From Actinomycetes bacterium (GTDB lineage Bacteria; Actinomycetota; Acidimicrobiia; Acidimicrobiales; RAAP-2), in contig JAJXZW010000008.1 of NCBI GenBank assembly GCA_021779855.1, positions 1 to 64,000 of the forward strand: a stretch of 64,000 bases of DNA. The letters run 5' to 3'. Positions within the stretch are counted from its first letter, which is position 1. Each line of letters starts with the position of its first letter. Under the pieces are notes generated by a model that was not told where the DNA came from, made no database searches, and saw only the letters and a list, made by a program, of their open reading frames with translations. This document shows positions 25,870 to 34,195 of the stretch, piece by piece. The position numbers were made by a program, and so were the translations under genes.

Positions 25870-28731
25870 CTACTTGGTCAGGTAGTTGACCTTGCCCGAC
25901 TTGCCGTTGGCGAGACGCACCGTGAAGGTGTGCCAGCCGCGGACGTTCATCGGGGTGGTGACGCGCACCGTGAGGACCTTGCCGTTGTCCTTAGCGACAA
26001 CCGCGCGGACACCCTTGGCGGTGCTGGTGATCTTCGGCTGGGCGTAGAAGCCGGTGCCGGTGATCGTGATCGTCACGGTCTTACCGTGGACGGCAGCCCC
26101 GTGGACGGCCGAGACGTGGAACGCCGGCGCCGGCGGCGCAGGCGTCTGGGCCGGCAGAACGGTGGCCGACGTGGCCGTACCGCCGTCGGGGTTGGTGACC
26201 AACAGGGTCACCGCAGACGAGCCCGCCGCACCGAGCGTGCAGGACACCGTGATCGACGTCGCCGAGGCGACGGTCGTCGTACCGCAGGTGCCGTTGCTCG
26301 AAGCCGTCACCGTCGCGCCGGACTGGAAGCCGGTGCCCGTGATGGTGAAGGCGTTCGTCGCGCTCGGTGTCGCTGTCGACGGCGACACCGCCGTGATGGT
26401 CGGAGCCGCGTCAATCGTCAAGCCGATCGGCGCAACCGCGATCACGCTCACCGAACCACCGTCGGGGTTCGAGACCGTGTAGCCCACGATGGTGTTGGTC
26501 TCACCCGCCGCGATGGCAATCGTCGCCGTGATGCTCGTCGACGTGACCGCCGTGACCTTCGCAGTGACATTGGCGTCCGCCTTCCCCGAGGAGTCGACGA
26601 ACGTGCCGACCGTCGCGCCGGACTGGAAGTACATGCCAGAGATGACTACCTGCTGCGCGGTCGCACCGACGCCGACACCCGAGGTGCCCGTGACGTACGT
26701 GATACCGGTCACGACGGGCTGGTTATTGATCGCCAGGTTCGCCGGAGCGGACGCGACGCTGTAGCCGTAGGCGTCCACCGTGGTCACGGCCAGGGAGTCA
26801 ACGGCCCCGCCGACCGTAGGCGGCGTGGTCACGACAAAGTTCTCCGAGGTCGCGCTGACGTACTGGAAGATGCCACGGAGCGCGTCGCTCCCCGAAACGT
26901 GTGTGACCTGGCCGGTCGACGTGTTCGTGAAGCCCGTGCCGGTGATGGCCACGACCGTACCGATCGGCGCCCCGACGGCGAGCGCCGTGGGCGAGATCGA
27001 GGTGATCGACGGGCCTGCCACCGAGAACGCGTTGGGGAGTTGGCCCCCGTTCACGCTCACGGCGTACTGCCCCTGCACACCCGTGTGGGACGTAGTGCCG
27101 GCGAAGACGTTGCACGTCAGGGTCGTCCCCGAACCGTTGGCGACACAGCCCGTGATGGCGGAACTCGCGGTACCACCGAGCGGGTCCTTCGCGGCAATCG
27201 TGCCGTTGGAGGCACCAAAACCCGAGCCGGTGAGAACCATCGTCACCGACGGGGCTCCGGCCGTGAGGGCCGCCGCGCTCGTCAGGCTCGACGAGGTGAT
27301 CGTGGGCGAGGCCGTGGCGTTAGTGCCGAAGCCCACCGCACCGCCGAGGACGAACGCCGCCTGATTGTCACCCGTCCCGTTGTTCTCCACCTGGAGGTCA
27401 CACACCACTCCCGACGTCATCGAATTGTTCGTCGTAAGGGTGGCGGTAATCTGGTTCGCGCTCACGACGGTCACGCTGGTCAGCGAGGCGTCCCCGCAAA
27501 CGGAAGACGAATTGTGGGCCAAAAGCGTGACCGTGGGGTTCTGCTGGAAGCCAGCGCCGTTGATCGTGACGGGGTAGGCCGTATTGGTGGCGGTCCCCGA
27601 GAAGGACGACGGGCTCACGTTGTTGGCGACGACCCCGATCACGGTGAAAATCGGACCGGTCGTGACCGAGCCTCCGTCACCGTTCGTGATGGTCAGCGTG
27701 TACGCGCCCGGAGTCGCGGCACCGGTGGTGATCATGTTCTGCAGGTAGAAGGTGATACTCGCCGTGCTCGACGGAGAGGCCTCCGTGCCAGCCGTTGACG
27801 CGGCACTCACGTACAGCTGCGTTCCGTCGGCCGTGCTCGTCAGCGCCACGTTGGCCGCAGACAGGTCGCTGAATCCCGAACCCGTGACAGTCTCCGTCAC
27901 CGCGGTCCCAGTACCGAGTGTCCCCTGCGTCGTCGGCGTCGTTGAGCCCGTGGACTGTGACAGCGAGGTCACCGTCGGAGCGGCATTAACGCTGAAGGCG
28001 TTGTTGTACGTCTCGGTTCCCTTGTTGTCAGTCACCGTGACGTTGTACGTGCCCTGAACCGTTGCCGACGTAGAGGCGAAACTACCCGTGATGACGTTCT
28101 TGTCCGTCGACACGTTCGAGATGCCGGAGAACGTGACACCGGGTGCGTTGGTCGTCACCGTGGTGTTGCCCCCGTCGCCCGCGAAAGGAGCACTGGAGTC
28201 GTAGATCGAGAAGGTCCCAGCTGCGCCAGTTCCGAAGTACGAACCGGCGGATCCACCATTGGTGTTGAAGTCGATGAAACTCGTGCCAGCTCCACCCACC
28301 GTGATGGTCGCGGTAACGGTGTTCCCAGCGCTAGCGCCGGAGGTAGCAGTGTCCGCAACCGTGACCGTGTAGACGCCCGGCGAAGCCCCAGAGGCGTCGT
28401 AGGTGTCCGAAGCAACGGTCGAGCTCGTCGCAAATTTACCTGTACCGAAGGTGATCCCCGAACTGCCGCTGGCAGTGAAGGTCACAGGATCATTGGCCAC
28501 AAACGCAGTCGACGACGATGCCGTGACCGTCAAGGTCCCGGTTGTGTCAGCAGTCGGCACAGGGTACGACAGAGTCGAGGAGTTCGTCGTGCTGAAAGAC
28601 GCCGTCCCCCCCGAGGTCGTCGTTGCACCCGCGACGCTTGCAATCGCCATTGGCAGTGCCGCAGCCGCGAGCAAGGCTCCCGCGGCCAGGGCCTTCACCA
28701 AGTGGCGCTGAATCGCTCTTGGATTATTCAT
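25870..28731 (-). CDS. Large secreted surface protein with IPT/TIG repeats
   Basis: 953 aa. The signal peptide LVKALAAGALLAAAALPMAI ends near ASVAGA. The mature part is Thr/Ser/Gly/Val-rich beta structure with seven or more IPT/TIG-like units, recognised by repeated P-x-I/V-T-x-(I/V)-S and TGTGF or TGSGF turns (for example ITSISPTALAVGAP, AITGTGF, SGMYFQSGATV, ITGTGFQSGATVTA). There is no LPXTG or C-terminal membrane helix; the end KVNYLTK is basic. The gene is visibly less GC-rich than its neighbours. A strong terminator, a -10 box and a structured leader of about 110 nt suggest high expression, so an S-layer or adhesin role is possible. The ATG at 28731 was chosen to place the signal peptide correctly. 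Confidence 0.82.
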   Translation of the reverse strand: MNNPRAIQRHLVKALAAGALLAAAALPMAIASVAGATTTSGGTASFSTTNSSTLSYPVPTADTTGTLTVTASSSTAFVANDPVTFTASGSSGITFGTGKFATSSTVASDTYDASGASPGVYTVTVADTATSGASAGNTVTATITVGGAGTSFIDFNTNGGSAGSYFGTGAAGTFSIYDSSAPFAGDGGNTTVTTNAPGVTFSGISNVSTDKNVITGSFASTSATVQGTYNVTVTDNKGTETYNNAFSVNAAPTVTSLSQSTGSTTPTTQGTLGTGTAVTETVTGSGFSDLSAANVALTSTADGTQLYVSAASTAGTEASPSSTASITFYLQNMITTGAATPGAYTLTITNGDGGSVTTGPIFTVIGVVANNVSPSSFSGTATNTAYPVTINGAGFQQNPTVTLLAHNSSSVCGDASLTSVTVVSANQITATLTTNNSMTSGVVCDLQVENNGTGDNQAAFVLGGAVGFGTNATASPTITSSSLTSAAALTAGAPSVTMVLTGSGFGASNGTIAAKDPLGGTASSAITGCVANGSGTTLTCNVFAGTTSHTGVQGQYAVSVNGGQLPNAFSVAGPSITSISPTALAVGAPIGTVVAITGTGFTNTSTGQVTHVSGSDALRGIFQYVSATSENFVVTTPPTVGGAVDSLAVTTVDAYGYSVASAPANLAINNQPVVTGITYVTGTSGVGVGATAQQVVISGMYFQSGATVGTFVDSSGKADANVTAKVTAVTSTSITATIAIAAGETNTIVGYTVSNPDGGSVSVIAVAPIGLTIDAAPTITAVSPSTATPSATNAFTITGTGFQSGATVTASSNGTCGTTTVASATSITVSCTLGAAGSSAVTLLVTNPDGGTATSATVLPAQTPAPPAPAFHVSAVHGAAVHGKTVTITITGTGFYAQPKITSTAKGVRAVVAKDNGKVLTVRVTTPMNVRGWHTFTVRLANGKSGKVNYLTK

Positions 28732-28754
28732 TCCTATTTTCACTCCATTCGAGT

Positions 28755-28770
28755 CCCGGCGGGTGCCGGG
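28755..28770 (-). promoter_or_regulatory. Hairpin in the 5' leader of the surface-protein gene
   Basis: CCCGGC-ACCC-GCCGGG, a 6-bp perfect stem in the presumed untranslated leader, 24 nt before the start codon. It may stabilise the message or tune translation. A second weaker dyad (CCGTG/CACGG) lies about 45 nt further upstream. Confidence 0.4.
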
Positions 28771-28844
28771 CCGTTGATTACATGCGGCACTGCCTTTGAT
28801 GCGTGCAGGAGAGCCCGTGAGAACACGGCCTCCCTCGAGAGAAA

Positions 28845-28874
28845 AGTATAGGTAAGGCCCTACGGGCGACAGAA
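28845..28874 (-). promoter_or_regulatory. Promoter of the IPT/TIG surface-protein gene
   Basis: On the minus strand TATACT (28850-28845) is a near-consensus -10, with TTCTGT (28874-28869) 18 bp upstream as a weak -35. Transcription would start about 110 nt before the ATG. The rest of the 346-bp gap (28732-29077) holds the leader hairpins and a 9-mer TTATCCACA at 28910-28918; no gene was seen. Confidence 0.5.
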
Positions 28875-28909
28875 GGAGCCCAAGGTCACAGTTCGTGTCG
28901 CACGCAGGG

Positions 28910-28918
28910 TTATCCACA
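28910..28918 (+). other. Single DnaA-box-like 9-mer
   Basis: TTATCCACA, identical to the classical DnaA box. Only one copy is seen and no replication gene is near, so it is not evidence for an origin; it may titrate DnaA or be chance. Confidence 0.25.
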
Positions 28919-29077
28919 ACGACTCGGCGGTGCTCCCCACCTGGTCACCCTGGGTTTCTCGCGGCCCCACGCACACCGTCGCCCCCGGCGACGCGAATCG
29001 TAACCATATTGTAAGCGGGCTCATCGGGGCGGAAGGAGTGGCGACGTCGCCCCGCGCGACCGGTTCGCCGCGAGGGA

Positions 29078-30166
29078 TCAGGCGATGGCGCAGCGGTTCG
29101 GCCCGGTCTCGAGCTCGGCCGCGTCCGCCGCGACATCCTCGTGCCCGGCGTTCACTGCCACGATGCGCCGGTAGTTGCCGGGCCGGTCCTTCACGTTGGC
29201 GACGGCCCAGGCGACGAACGCGGGCTCGTCGAGGGCGAGGGGTGCTAATTCCCCTCGCAGCTCGCCGAGGGGCCGGCTGACGAGGGCCCCCGAGCGCACC
29301 TCCACCCCGGGCCCGAAGTGGGCGGGGAAGACGGCGACGTCGTCGGGCAGCGGGAGGACCCGCTCGTGCAGGGAGCGGTAGAGGTGCCGGGCGAAGGCCT
29401 CGGCCTCGTCGGCGAGGTCGGGCCGCCCGACGCTCTCCAGGAACAGGGTGTCGCCGGTGAAGACGGCCGCCTGGCCCAGCTGGTACATCGTGGAGCCCTC
29501 GGTGTGGCCGGGCACGCTGACCGAGGCGACCTCGAGGTCGACCCCGTGCACGAGCTCGATCGCCGTGCCGTCGCTGAGGGGGGTGAAGTCGAAGGCGAAG
29601 GGGTCGCTCGCATTCAGCCAGAGCTCGGCGCCCGTCGCGGCGGCGAGCGCGCGGGCCCCGCTCAGGTGGTCGGCGTGCAGGTGGGTGTCGAGGACGTGGG
29701 TGAGCGTCCAGCCGTGGCGCGCGGCGACGGCCCGGTAGCGCTCCACCTCGAGCGAGGGGTCGATCACGACGCAGCGCTCGCCGGCGCCCACGACGTAGGA
29801 GAGACAGCCCTTCCCCCGTCGGCGCACCTGGACGACGGTGGCCCCGGCGAAGTCGCCCTCGACCTCGTCGTAGGTGGAGGACCAGGCGGCCATGCCGCCC
29901 TCGAGCACCGAGGCCGTGCGCCCCGCCTCAGTTAGCAGGGTCGCCCCGGCGCTCGCCCGGGCGCCCATCGCGCACACGACGACGACCTCGCGGTCCTCGG
30001 GGAGATCGGCGAGGCGCGCCCCGAGCTCGCCCAGGGGGACGTTCAGCGCCCCGGGGAAGGCCCAGGCGGCCACCTCGTCGGGCTCGCGGACGTCGAGGAC
30101 GAGGACCGCGGGGTCCTCCAGGCGGGCGGCCAGGGCCGCGCCGGAGATCAGGGACGGCTGCGACAC
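29078..30166 (-). CDS. Rhodanese / metallo-beta-lactamase fusion (persulfide dioxygenase-like)
   Basis: 362 aa. Residues 1-100 are a rhodanese domain, with LDVREPDEVAAW and the active-site Cys in VVVCAMGARASAG (C-x2-G-x-R). Residues about 110-330 are a metallo-beta-lactamase domain with metal motif THLHADHLSG, later His in VPGHTEGSTMY and Asp in FTGDTLF, like ETHE1-type persulfide dioxygenases. The likely role is sulfane-sulfur detoxification, with the rhodanese handing persulfide to the dioxygenase. A 35-residue tail follows. No other sulfur gene is adjacent. Confidence 0.82.
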   Translation of the reverse strand: MSQPSLISGAALAARLEDPAVLVLDVREPDEVAAWAFPGALNVPLGELGARLADLPEDREVVVVCAMGARASAGATLLTEAGRTASVLEGGMAAWSSTYDEVEGDFAGATVVQVRRRGKGCLSYVVGAGERCVVIDPSLEVERYRAVAARHGWTLTHVLDTHLHADHLSGARALAAATGAELWLNASDPFAFDFTPLSDGTAIELVHGVDLEVASVSVPGHTEGSTMYQLGQAAVFTGDTLFLESVGRPDLADEAEAFARHLYRSLHERVLPLPDDVAVFPAHFGPGVEVRSGALVSRPLGELRGELAPLALDEPAFVAWAVANVKDRPGNYRRIVAVNAGHEDVAADAAELETGPNRCAIA

Positions 30167-30216
30167 GCGACCAGCCTACGGCGCGACCGGGCCCGCCGGC
30201 CCGACCCGACCCGCCC

Positions 30217-30597
30217 TCACGAGCGGTCGAGCCACTCGGGCCACTCCCACCACTCGGGCTCTTCGTGGGCGAAGGGCTCGAGGCCGAGCGACCAGCGATA
30301 GCCGGCGTGGACCCACGCCGCGTCGCTCGCCGGCTCGAAGACGAGGTCCACCGCCGAGACGGTCACCGCCTCGCCCGAGGCGAGGCGGCACCGAGCCGCG
30401 AGCCCCCGTTCGGGCGCGCCCTCGGGCGCGACCTCCTCGACCTCGAGATCGACGCCGAGGAGCCGGGCCGCCCGAGCGCCCCCGAGGGCCTCCTCGAAGT
30501 AGGCCGCGAAGGCACCGAGGCGCTCGTCGGGGTCGTAGGTGTCGACCGTCACCACCTCGACCAAGTCGTCGAGGCGCTCGCGCTCCGTCGGCCCCAC
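30217..30597 (-). CDS. Conserved hypothetical protein with acidic Trp-rich tail
   Basis: 126 aa, acidic. Starts GPTERERLDDLVEVVTVDTY and ends with an unusual EEPEWWEWPEWLDRS tail. It resembles small actinobacterial proteins sometimes called calcium-binding, with a barrel-like LAARCRLASGEAV core, but no function is established. The GTG start at 30597 is tentative. It lies between the rhodanese fusion and the tRNA pair and has no obvious partner. Confidence 0.55.
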   Translation of the reverse strand: MGPTERERLDDLVEVVTVDTYDPDERLGAFAAYFEEALGGARAARLLGVDLEVEEVAPEGAPERGLAARCRLASGEAVTVSAVDLVFEPASDAAWVHAGYRWSLGLEPFAHEEPEWWEWPEWLDRS

Positions 30598-30705
30598 GCC
30601 GGCACGCTACGCCGCCGCGGCGCCGCGACGGCACCCGACGGGCGCTCGTGTCCGCACCGTCGCGCGAGAGGCCGTGGTCGCACGAACGGGGGCCAGGCCT
30701 ACTGG

Positions 30706-30778
30706 CAGTCCCAACGGGATTTGAACCCGTGCCTCCACCTTGAGAGGGTGATGTCCTAGGCCGCTAGACGATGGGACC
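30706..30778 (-). tRNA. tRNA-Glu (CTC)
   Basis: 73 nt, plus an encoded CCA at 30705-30703. Acceptor GGTCCCA pairs with TGGGACT (G-U at 1-72), the D arm is of the GTCTAGCGGCCTAGGAC type usual for tRNA-Glu, the anticodon loop is CTCTCAA with anticodon CTC at 30744-30742, and the T loop is TTCAAAT. The neighbouring gltX encodes its synthetase. Confidence 0.93.
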
Positions 30779-30815
30779 AAGTCCGTCAACGATACCGGCA
30801 CCGCCGACGGATTCG

Positions 30816-30887
30816 CTCGGGGGCAAGGATTCGAACCCTGAATAACTGGACCAGAACCAGTTGTGTTGCCAATTACACCACCCCCGA
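30816..30887 (-). tRNA. tRNA-Gln (CTG)
   Basis: 72 nt. Acceptor TCGGGGG pairs with CCCCCGA (U1-A72, as in bacterial tRNA-Gln), discriminator G, anticodon stem ACTGG/CCAGT with loop TTCTGGT and anticodon CTG at 30854-30852, T loop TTCGAAT. CCA is not encoded. In Actinomycetota it is normally charged by GltX and amidated by GatCAB. Confidence 0.93.
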
Positions 30888-30930
30888 AGGGCCCGACCAT
30901 CCTACAGGAGAGCCCGGTGGGCCCCGTGGC

Positions 30931-31566
30931 TCAGCCCCGCAGCGGCGTGCGCGCCGTCCACTCGCTGAGCCGCCCGTAGCCGACGACCCGGGCCACCCCG
31001 ACCTCGAGGGTCTCCTTCAGGTAGTAGCGCCACAGGCCGTAGTGCGAGGTCGGCGAGTCGGTGACCGGGCTCGGGTAGGGCGTGAGCCCGAAGTCCGAGG
31101 CGATGGCCATGGCCCGGTACTCGTGGAAGGGGTCGGTCACGGTGAGGACGCTCGTGAGGCCCTTGGCGAGGAGGGCCGGGGCCACGCTCTCGACGTTCTG
31201 CCAGGTGTCGACCCCGCCGCCCACGATCACCCGGTCCCGGGGCACCCCGCGGCGCTCGAGGAAGGTCGCCGAGACGCCGGCCTCGGTGTAGACGTCGCCG
31301 GGCTGGCGGCTCCCGGTGACGGCGACGTAGGGGGCCCGCCCGGCCCGGTAGAGGGCGAGGGCCGCCTCCAGGCGGTCGGTGAGCTCGAGCGAGGGCGTGC
31401 CGTTGTCCTCGGTCGTGCCGAAGACGAGGATCGCGGCGGCGTCGGCGCTCGAGTGCTCGTGGCCGCGCAGCCAGATCTGGACGAAGGTGACGGCGAAGTA
31501 GCCGATAAGGACGATGAGGGCCGCCGCGGCGAGGCGGGCGACGAGCTTGAGCGGCCCGAGGATCAC
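30931..31566 (-). CDS. YdcF family (DUF218) membrane-associated protein
   Basis: 211 aa. One N-terminal membrane helix (about 7-30) is followed by the DUF218 alpha/beta domain: AAILVFGTTEDNG, the VAVTGSRQPG strand-loop and TVTDPFHEYRAMAIAS. The family is also linked to SanA and envelope integrity; the biochemical activity is not known. The GTG start overlaps the gltX stop as GTGA, so it is probably co-transcribed with gltX and ferredoxin. Confidence 0.82.
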   Translation of the reverse strand: MILGPLKLVARLAAAALIVLIGYFAVTFVQIWLRGHEHSSADAAAILVFGTTEDNGTPSLELTDRLEAALALYRAGRAPYVAVTGSRQPGDVYTEAGVSATFLERRGVPRDRVIVGGGVDTWQNVESVAPALLAKGLTSVLTVTDPFHEYRAMAIASDFGLTPYPSPVTDSPTSHYGLWRYYLKETLEVGVARVVGYGRLSEWTARTPLRG

Positions 31567-33002
31567 GCCCGCGCGAGGGCGGCGGCGAGCCGGGCGAGCG
31601 TCTCTGCTCGCCCGAGTATCGCCAGCGACTCGAAGAGCGGCGGGCCGACCAGCCGGCCGGTCACCGCGCAGCGGATCGGGGCCTGGGCCTTGCGCAGGCT
31701 GAGCCCGCGCGCCTCGCCGAGGGCGAGGGTGGCGGCGTGCAGCGCCGCGGGGGCGAACGCCTCCAGGCCGGCGTAGGCGTCGACCGCGGCCGATAGGACG
31801 GCCGGGCCCTCGGGGTCGTGGCGGATGACCTTGTCGAAGGCCGCCTCGTCGTAGGCGGGGTCGATGAAGAAGAAGTCGACCATCGCGGGCACCTCGTCGA
31901 GGCGGGCGACCCGCTCCTGGACGAGGGGCGCCACCCGGGCGAAGAGCCCCTCGTCGTAGCGCTCCAGCCCCCAGGCCGGGCGGTACCCGGTGGGCCGCCA
32001 GGCGACGTCCCCGGGGTCGACCCAGGGCCGGCAGGCCTCGGCGAAGGCCTCGGGGGAGAGCCGTCGGATGTAGTCGCCGTTCAGGGCGGTGAGCTTTCTC
32101 ACGTCGAAGAAGGCCGGGGAGTGGGCGACGTCCTCTAAGCGGAACTGGCGGACGATCTCGTCCATGGCGACGATCTCCTCGTCGCCCCGGGGGCTCCAGC
32201 CGAGCAGGGCCAGGTAGTTGAGGACGGCCGCGACGAGGTAGCCCTGGTCGCGGTACAACTCGAGGGCCACGGGGTCGCGGCGCTTAGAGAGCTTCTTTCG
32301 CTGCTCGTTCACGAGCAGGGGCAGGTGGGCGAAGACCGGCAGGGGCACCTCGATCCCCGTCGCCGCGTTGAGGGCCGACCAGAGCAGCATCTGCTTGGGG
32401 GCGTTCGCCAGGTGCTCCTCGCCGCGCACCACGTGGGTGATGCGGTCGTCGCGGTCGTCCACGACGTTCGCGAGCGCGTAGAGGGCCTCACCGCTCCGCC
32501 GGGCCACGACGAAGTCGTCGATCGAAGACAGCGCGAAGGCGACCTCCCCGCGCACGAGGTCGGGCACGTTAAGCGTCCCCTCGTCGGGGGTGCGAAAGCG
32601 CAGCGCCGTCGTCGCCGAGCGCTCGAGGCCGCGGTCCCGACAGAAGCCGTCGTAGCCCGGGGTCGCGCCCTCGCCCCGGCGGGCCTCGACCTCGGCCGGG
32701 GTGCAGTCGCAGTAGTAGAGGTCGCCGGCCGCGCGGAGGGCCTCCAGGGCGGCGGCGTGGGCCGGCGCGTTCTCGCTCTGGCGGAACGGCCCGGTGTAGT
32801 CGAGGCCCAGCCAGGCCATCGCCGCGTAGATCGCCTGGACCCACTCCTCGCGGTTGCGCTCGGGGTCGGTGTCCTCGACGCGCAGGATGAAGACGCCCTC
32901 GGGGTCCTGTCGCGCGAGGATCCAGTTGAAGAGGGCCGTGCGCGCCGTGCCGACGTGGAAGTAGCCCGTCGGCGAGGGCGCGAGGCGCACCCGGACGGGC
33001 AC
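31563..33002 (-). CDS. gltX: Glutamyl-tRNA synthetase
   Basis: 479 aa class I synthetase. HIGH-type motif in APSPTGYFHVGTARTALFN at the N-terminus, RVEDTDPER, a zinc-like cluster in YYCDCTPAEVEARR with a later Cys in GFCRDRG, and the KMSKS equivalent KKLSKRRD. The GTG start at 33002 shares one base with the ferredoxin stop. Probably non-discriminating, since bacteria of this type lack GlnRS and use GatCAB, but that is not shown here. The two tRNAs it would charge lie just downstream. Confidence 0.95.
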   Translation of the reverse strand: MPVRVRLAPSPTGYFHVGTARTALFNWILARQDPEGVFILRVEDTDPERNREEWVQAIYAAMAWLGLDYTGPFRQSENAPAHAAALEALRAAGDLYYCDCTPAEVEARRGEGATPGYDGFCRDRGLERSATTALRFRTPDEGTLNVPDLVRGEVAFALSSIDDFVVARRSGEALYALANVVDDRDDRITHVVRGEEHLANAPKQMLLWSALNAATGIEVPLPVFAHLPLLVNEQRKKLSKRRDPVALELYRDQGYLVAAVLNYLALLGWSPRGDEEIVAMDEIVRQFRLEDVAHSPAFFDVRKLTALNGDYIRRLSPEAFAEACRPWVDPGDVAWRPTGYRPAWGLERYDEGLFARVAPLVQERVARLDEVPAMVDFFFIDPAYDEAAFDKVIRHDPEGPAVLSAAVDAYAGLEAFAPAALHAATLALGEARGLSLRKAQAPIRCAVTGRLVGPPLFESLAILGRAETLARLAAALARA

Positions 33003-33190
33003 TACTCGACCGAGATGGCGCCGTTGGGGCAGCTGGCGACGGCCTGGCGGAGCCGCTCGTCGAACTCCGGGCCGGGGTTCTCGTCGAGGACGTACAGGTA
33101 GCCGTCGTCGCGCACCTCGAAGACCTCGGGGGCGATGCCCATGCACACCGCGTTCGACGTGCACAGGTCGAAGTCGACCTTGACCCTCAC
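33002..33190 (-). CDS. Ferredoxin, [3Fe-4S] type
   Basis: 62 aa. Cys10 in DLCTSNAVCMG, Cys16 and Cys54 in SCPNGAISVE give three ligands; the fourth position of a [4Fe-4S] cluster is not a Cys (SNA), which is the pattern of the small ferredoxins that serve cytochromes P450. No P450 gene is in the window. The GTG start has a good AAGGAGG ribosome site. First gene of the ferredoxin-gltX-ydcF unit. Confidence 0.9.
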   Translation of the reverse strand: MRVKVDFDLCTSNAVCMGIAPEVFEVRDDGYLYVLDENPGPEFDERLRQAVASCPNGAISVE

Positions 33191-33271
33191 GGGACCTCCT
33201 TTCCCCCAATCGTACCGGGGCGGCGCGGGCCCGGCGGGGCCGTGCGTAGGCTCGCCGGGGAAAGGACGGAC

Positions 33272-34195
33272 ATGGAGACGCGCCCCCTCGGATCGCTACG
33301 GGTCTCGGTCGTCGGGATCGGCTGCAACAACTTCGGCCGGCGCCTCGACCAGGCGGCCACCGACGCCGTGGTGCACGCCGCCCTCGAGGCCGGCGTGACC
33401 CTCTTCGACACCGCCGACGTCTACGGCGACACCCTCTCGGAGGTGATGCTCGGCCGGGCCCTCGCCGGCCGGCGCGACGAGGCCGTCGTCGCGACCAAGT
33501 TCGGCATGCCGATCGACGACGAGCGCTACGGCGCCGCCCCCGCCTACGTCCGGCGGGCCTGCGAGGACTCGCTGGCGCGCCTTCGCACCGATCGGATCGA
33601 CCTCTACCAGCTCCACTACCCCGACGAGTCGGTCCCCATCGCCGACACCCTGGGGGCCCTGGCCGAGCTCGTCGCCGAGGGCAAGGTGCGCGAGATCGGC
33701 TGCTCGAACTTCAGCGCCGCCCAGCTGCGCGAGGCCGCGGCCGCGGCCGGCTCGGGCCCGGCCTTCGCCTCGGTGCAGAACCAGTACTCGCTCCTCGAGC
33801 GCTCCCCCGAGCGCGACGGGGTCCTCGAGGCCTGCGCCGAGCTCGGGGTCGCCTTCTTGCCCTTCTACCCCCTGGCGAACGGACTGCTCACCGGCAAGGT
33901 CCGCCCCGGCGCGCCCCTGCCCGAGGGGTCGCGGCTCGCCGCCATGCCCGCCGAGCGCGCCGCCCACTGGCACAGCCCCGAACTGATGGACCGGGTCTCG
34001 GACCTCCTCGAGCTCGCCGAGGGCGAGGGGGCGAGCCTCCTCACCCTGGCCTTCTCCTGGCTGCTCGACCACCCCCAGGTCGCCTCGGTGATCGCCGGGG
34101 CCTCGAACCCCGAGCAGGTGCGCGCGAACGCCGCGGCCGCGCGCGCCCTCGCCCCGGCGCTGCGCGCCGCCCTCGACGCGCGCAGCGCCCCCTAG
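33272..34195 (+). CDS. Aldo/keto reductase
   Basis: 307 aa TIM-barrel NADPH oxidoreductase. The catalytic tetrad is visible: Asp and Tyr in FDTADVYGDT, Lys in VATKFGM and His in LYQLHYPD. NADP-binding C-terminal residues lie in SVIAGASNPEQVRANA. The ATG at 33272, with AAAGGAC upstream, is preferred to the GTG at 33242. A TAGGCT -10-like box is at 33247-33252. The substrate is unknown. It ends on a CTAG shared with convergent lepB. Confidence 0.9.
   Translation: METRPLGSLRVSVVGIGCNNFGRRLDQAATDAVVHAALEAGVTLFDTADVYGDTLSEVMLGRALAGRRDEAVVATKFGMPIDDERYGAAPAYVRRACEDSLARLRTDRIDLYQLHYPDESVPIADTLGALAELVAEGKVREIGCSNFSAAQLREAAAAAGSGPAFASVQNQYSLLERSPERDGVLEACAELGVAFLPFYPLANGLLTGKVRPGAPLPEGSRLAAMPAERAAHWHSPELMDRVSDLLELAEGEGASLLTLAFSWLLDHPQVASVIAGASNPEQVRANAAAARALAPALRAALDARSAP

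Noticed and set aside
25381-27798. 805-aa plus-strand frame opposite the surface-protein gene
   Set aside because: Arg/Gly/Asp-rich antisense product that also crosses the strong terminator; the minus-strand protein has a signal peptide and domain repeats.
28910-28918. Replication origin
   Set aside because: Only one DnaA-box-like 9-mer and no dnaA, dnaN or AT-rich unwinding region.
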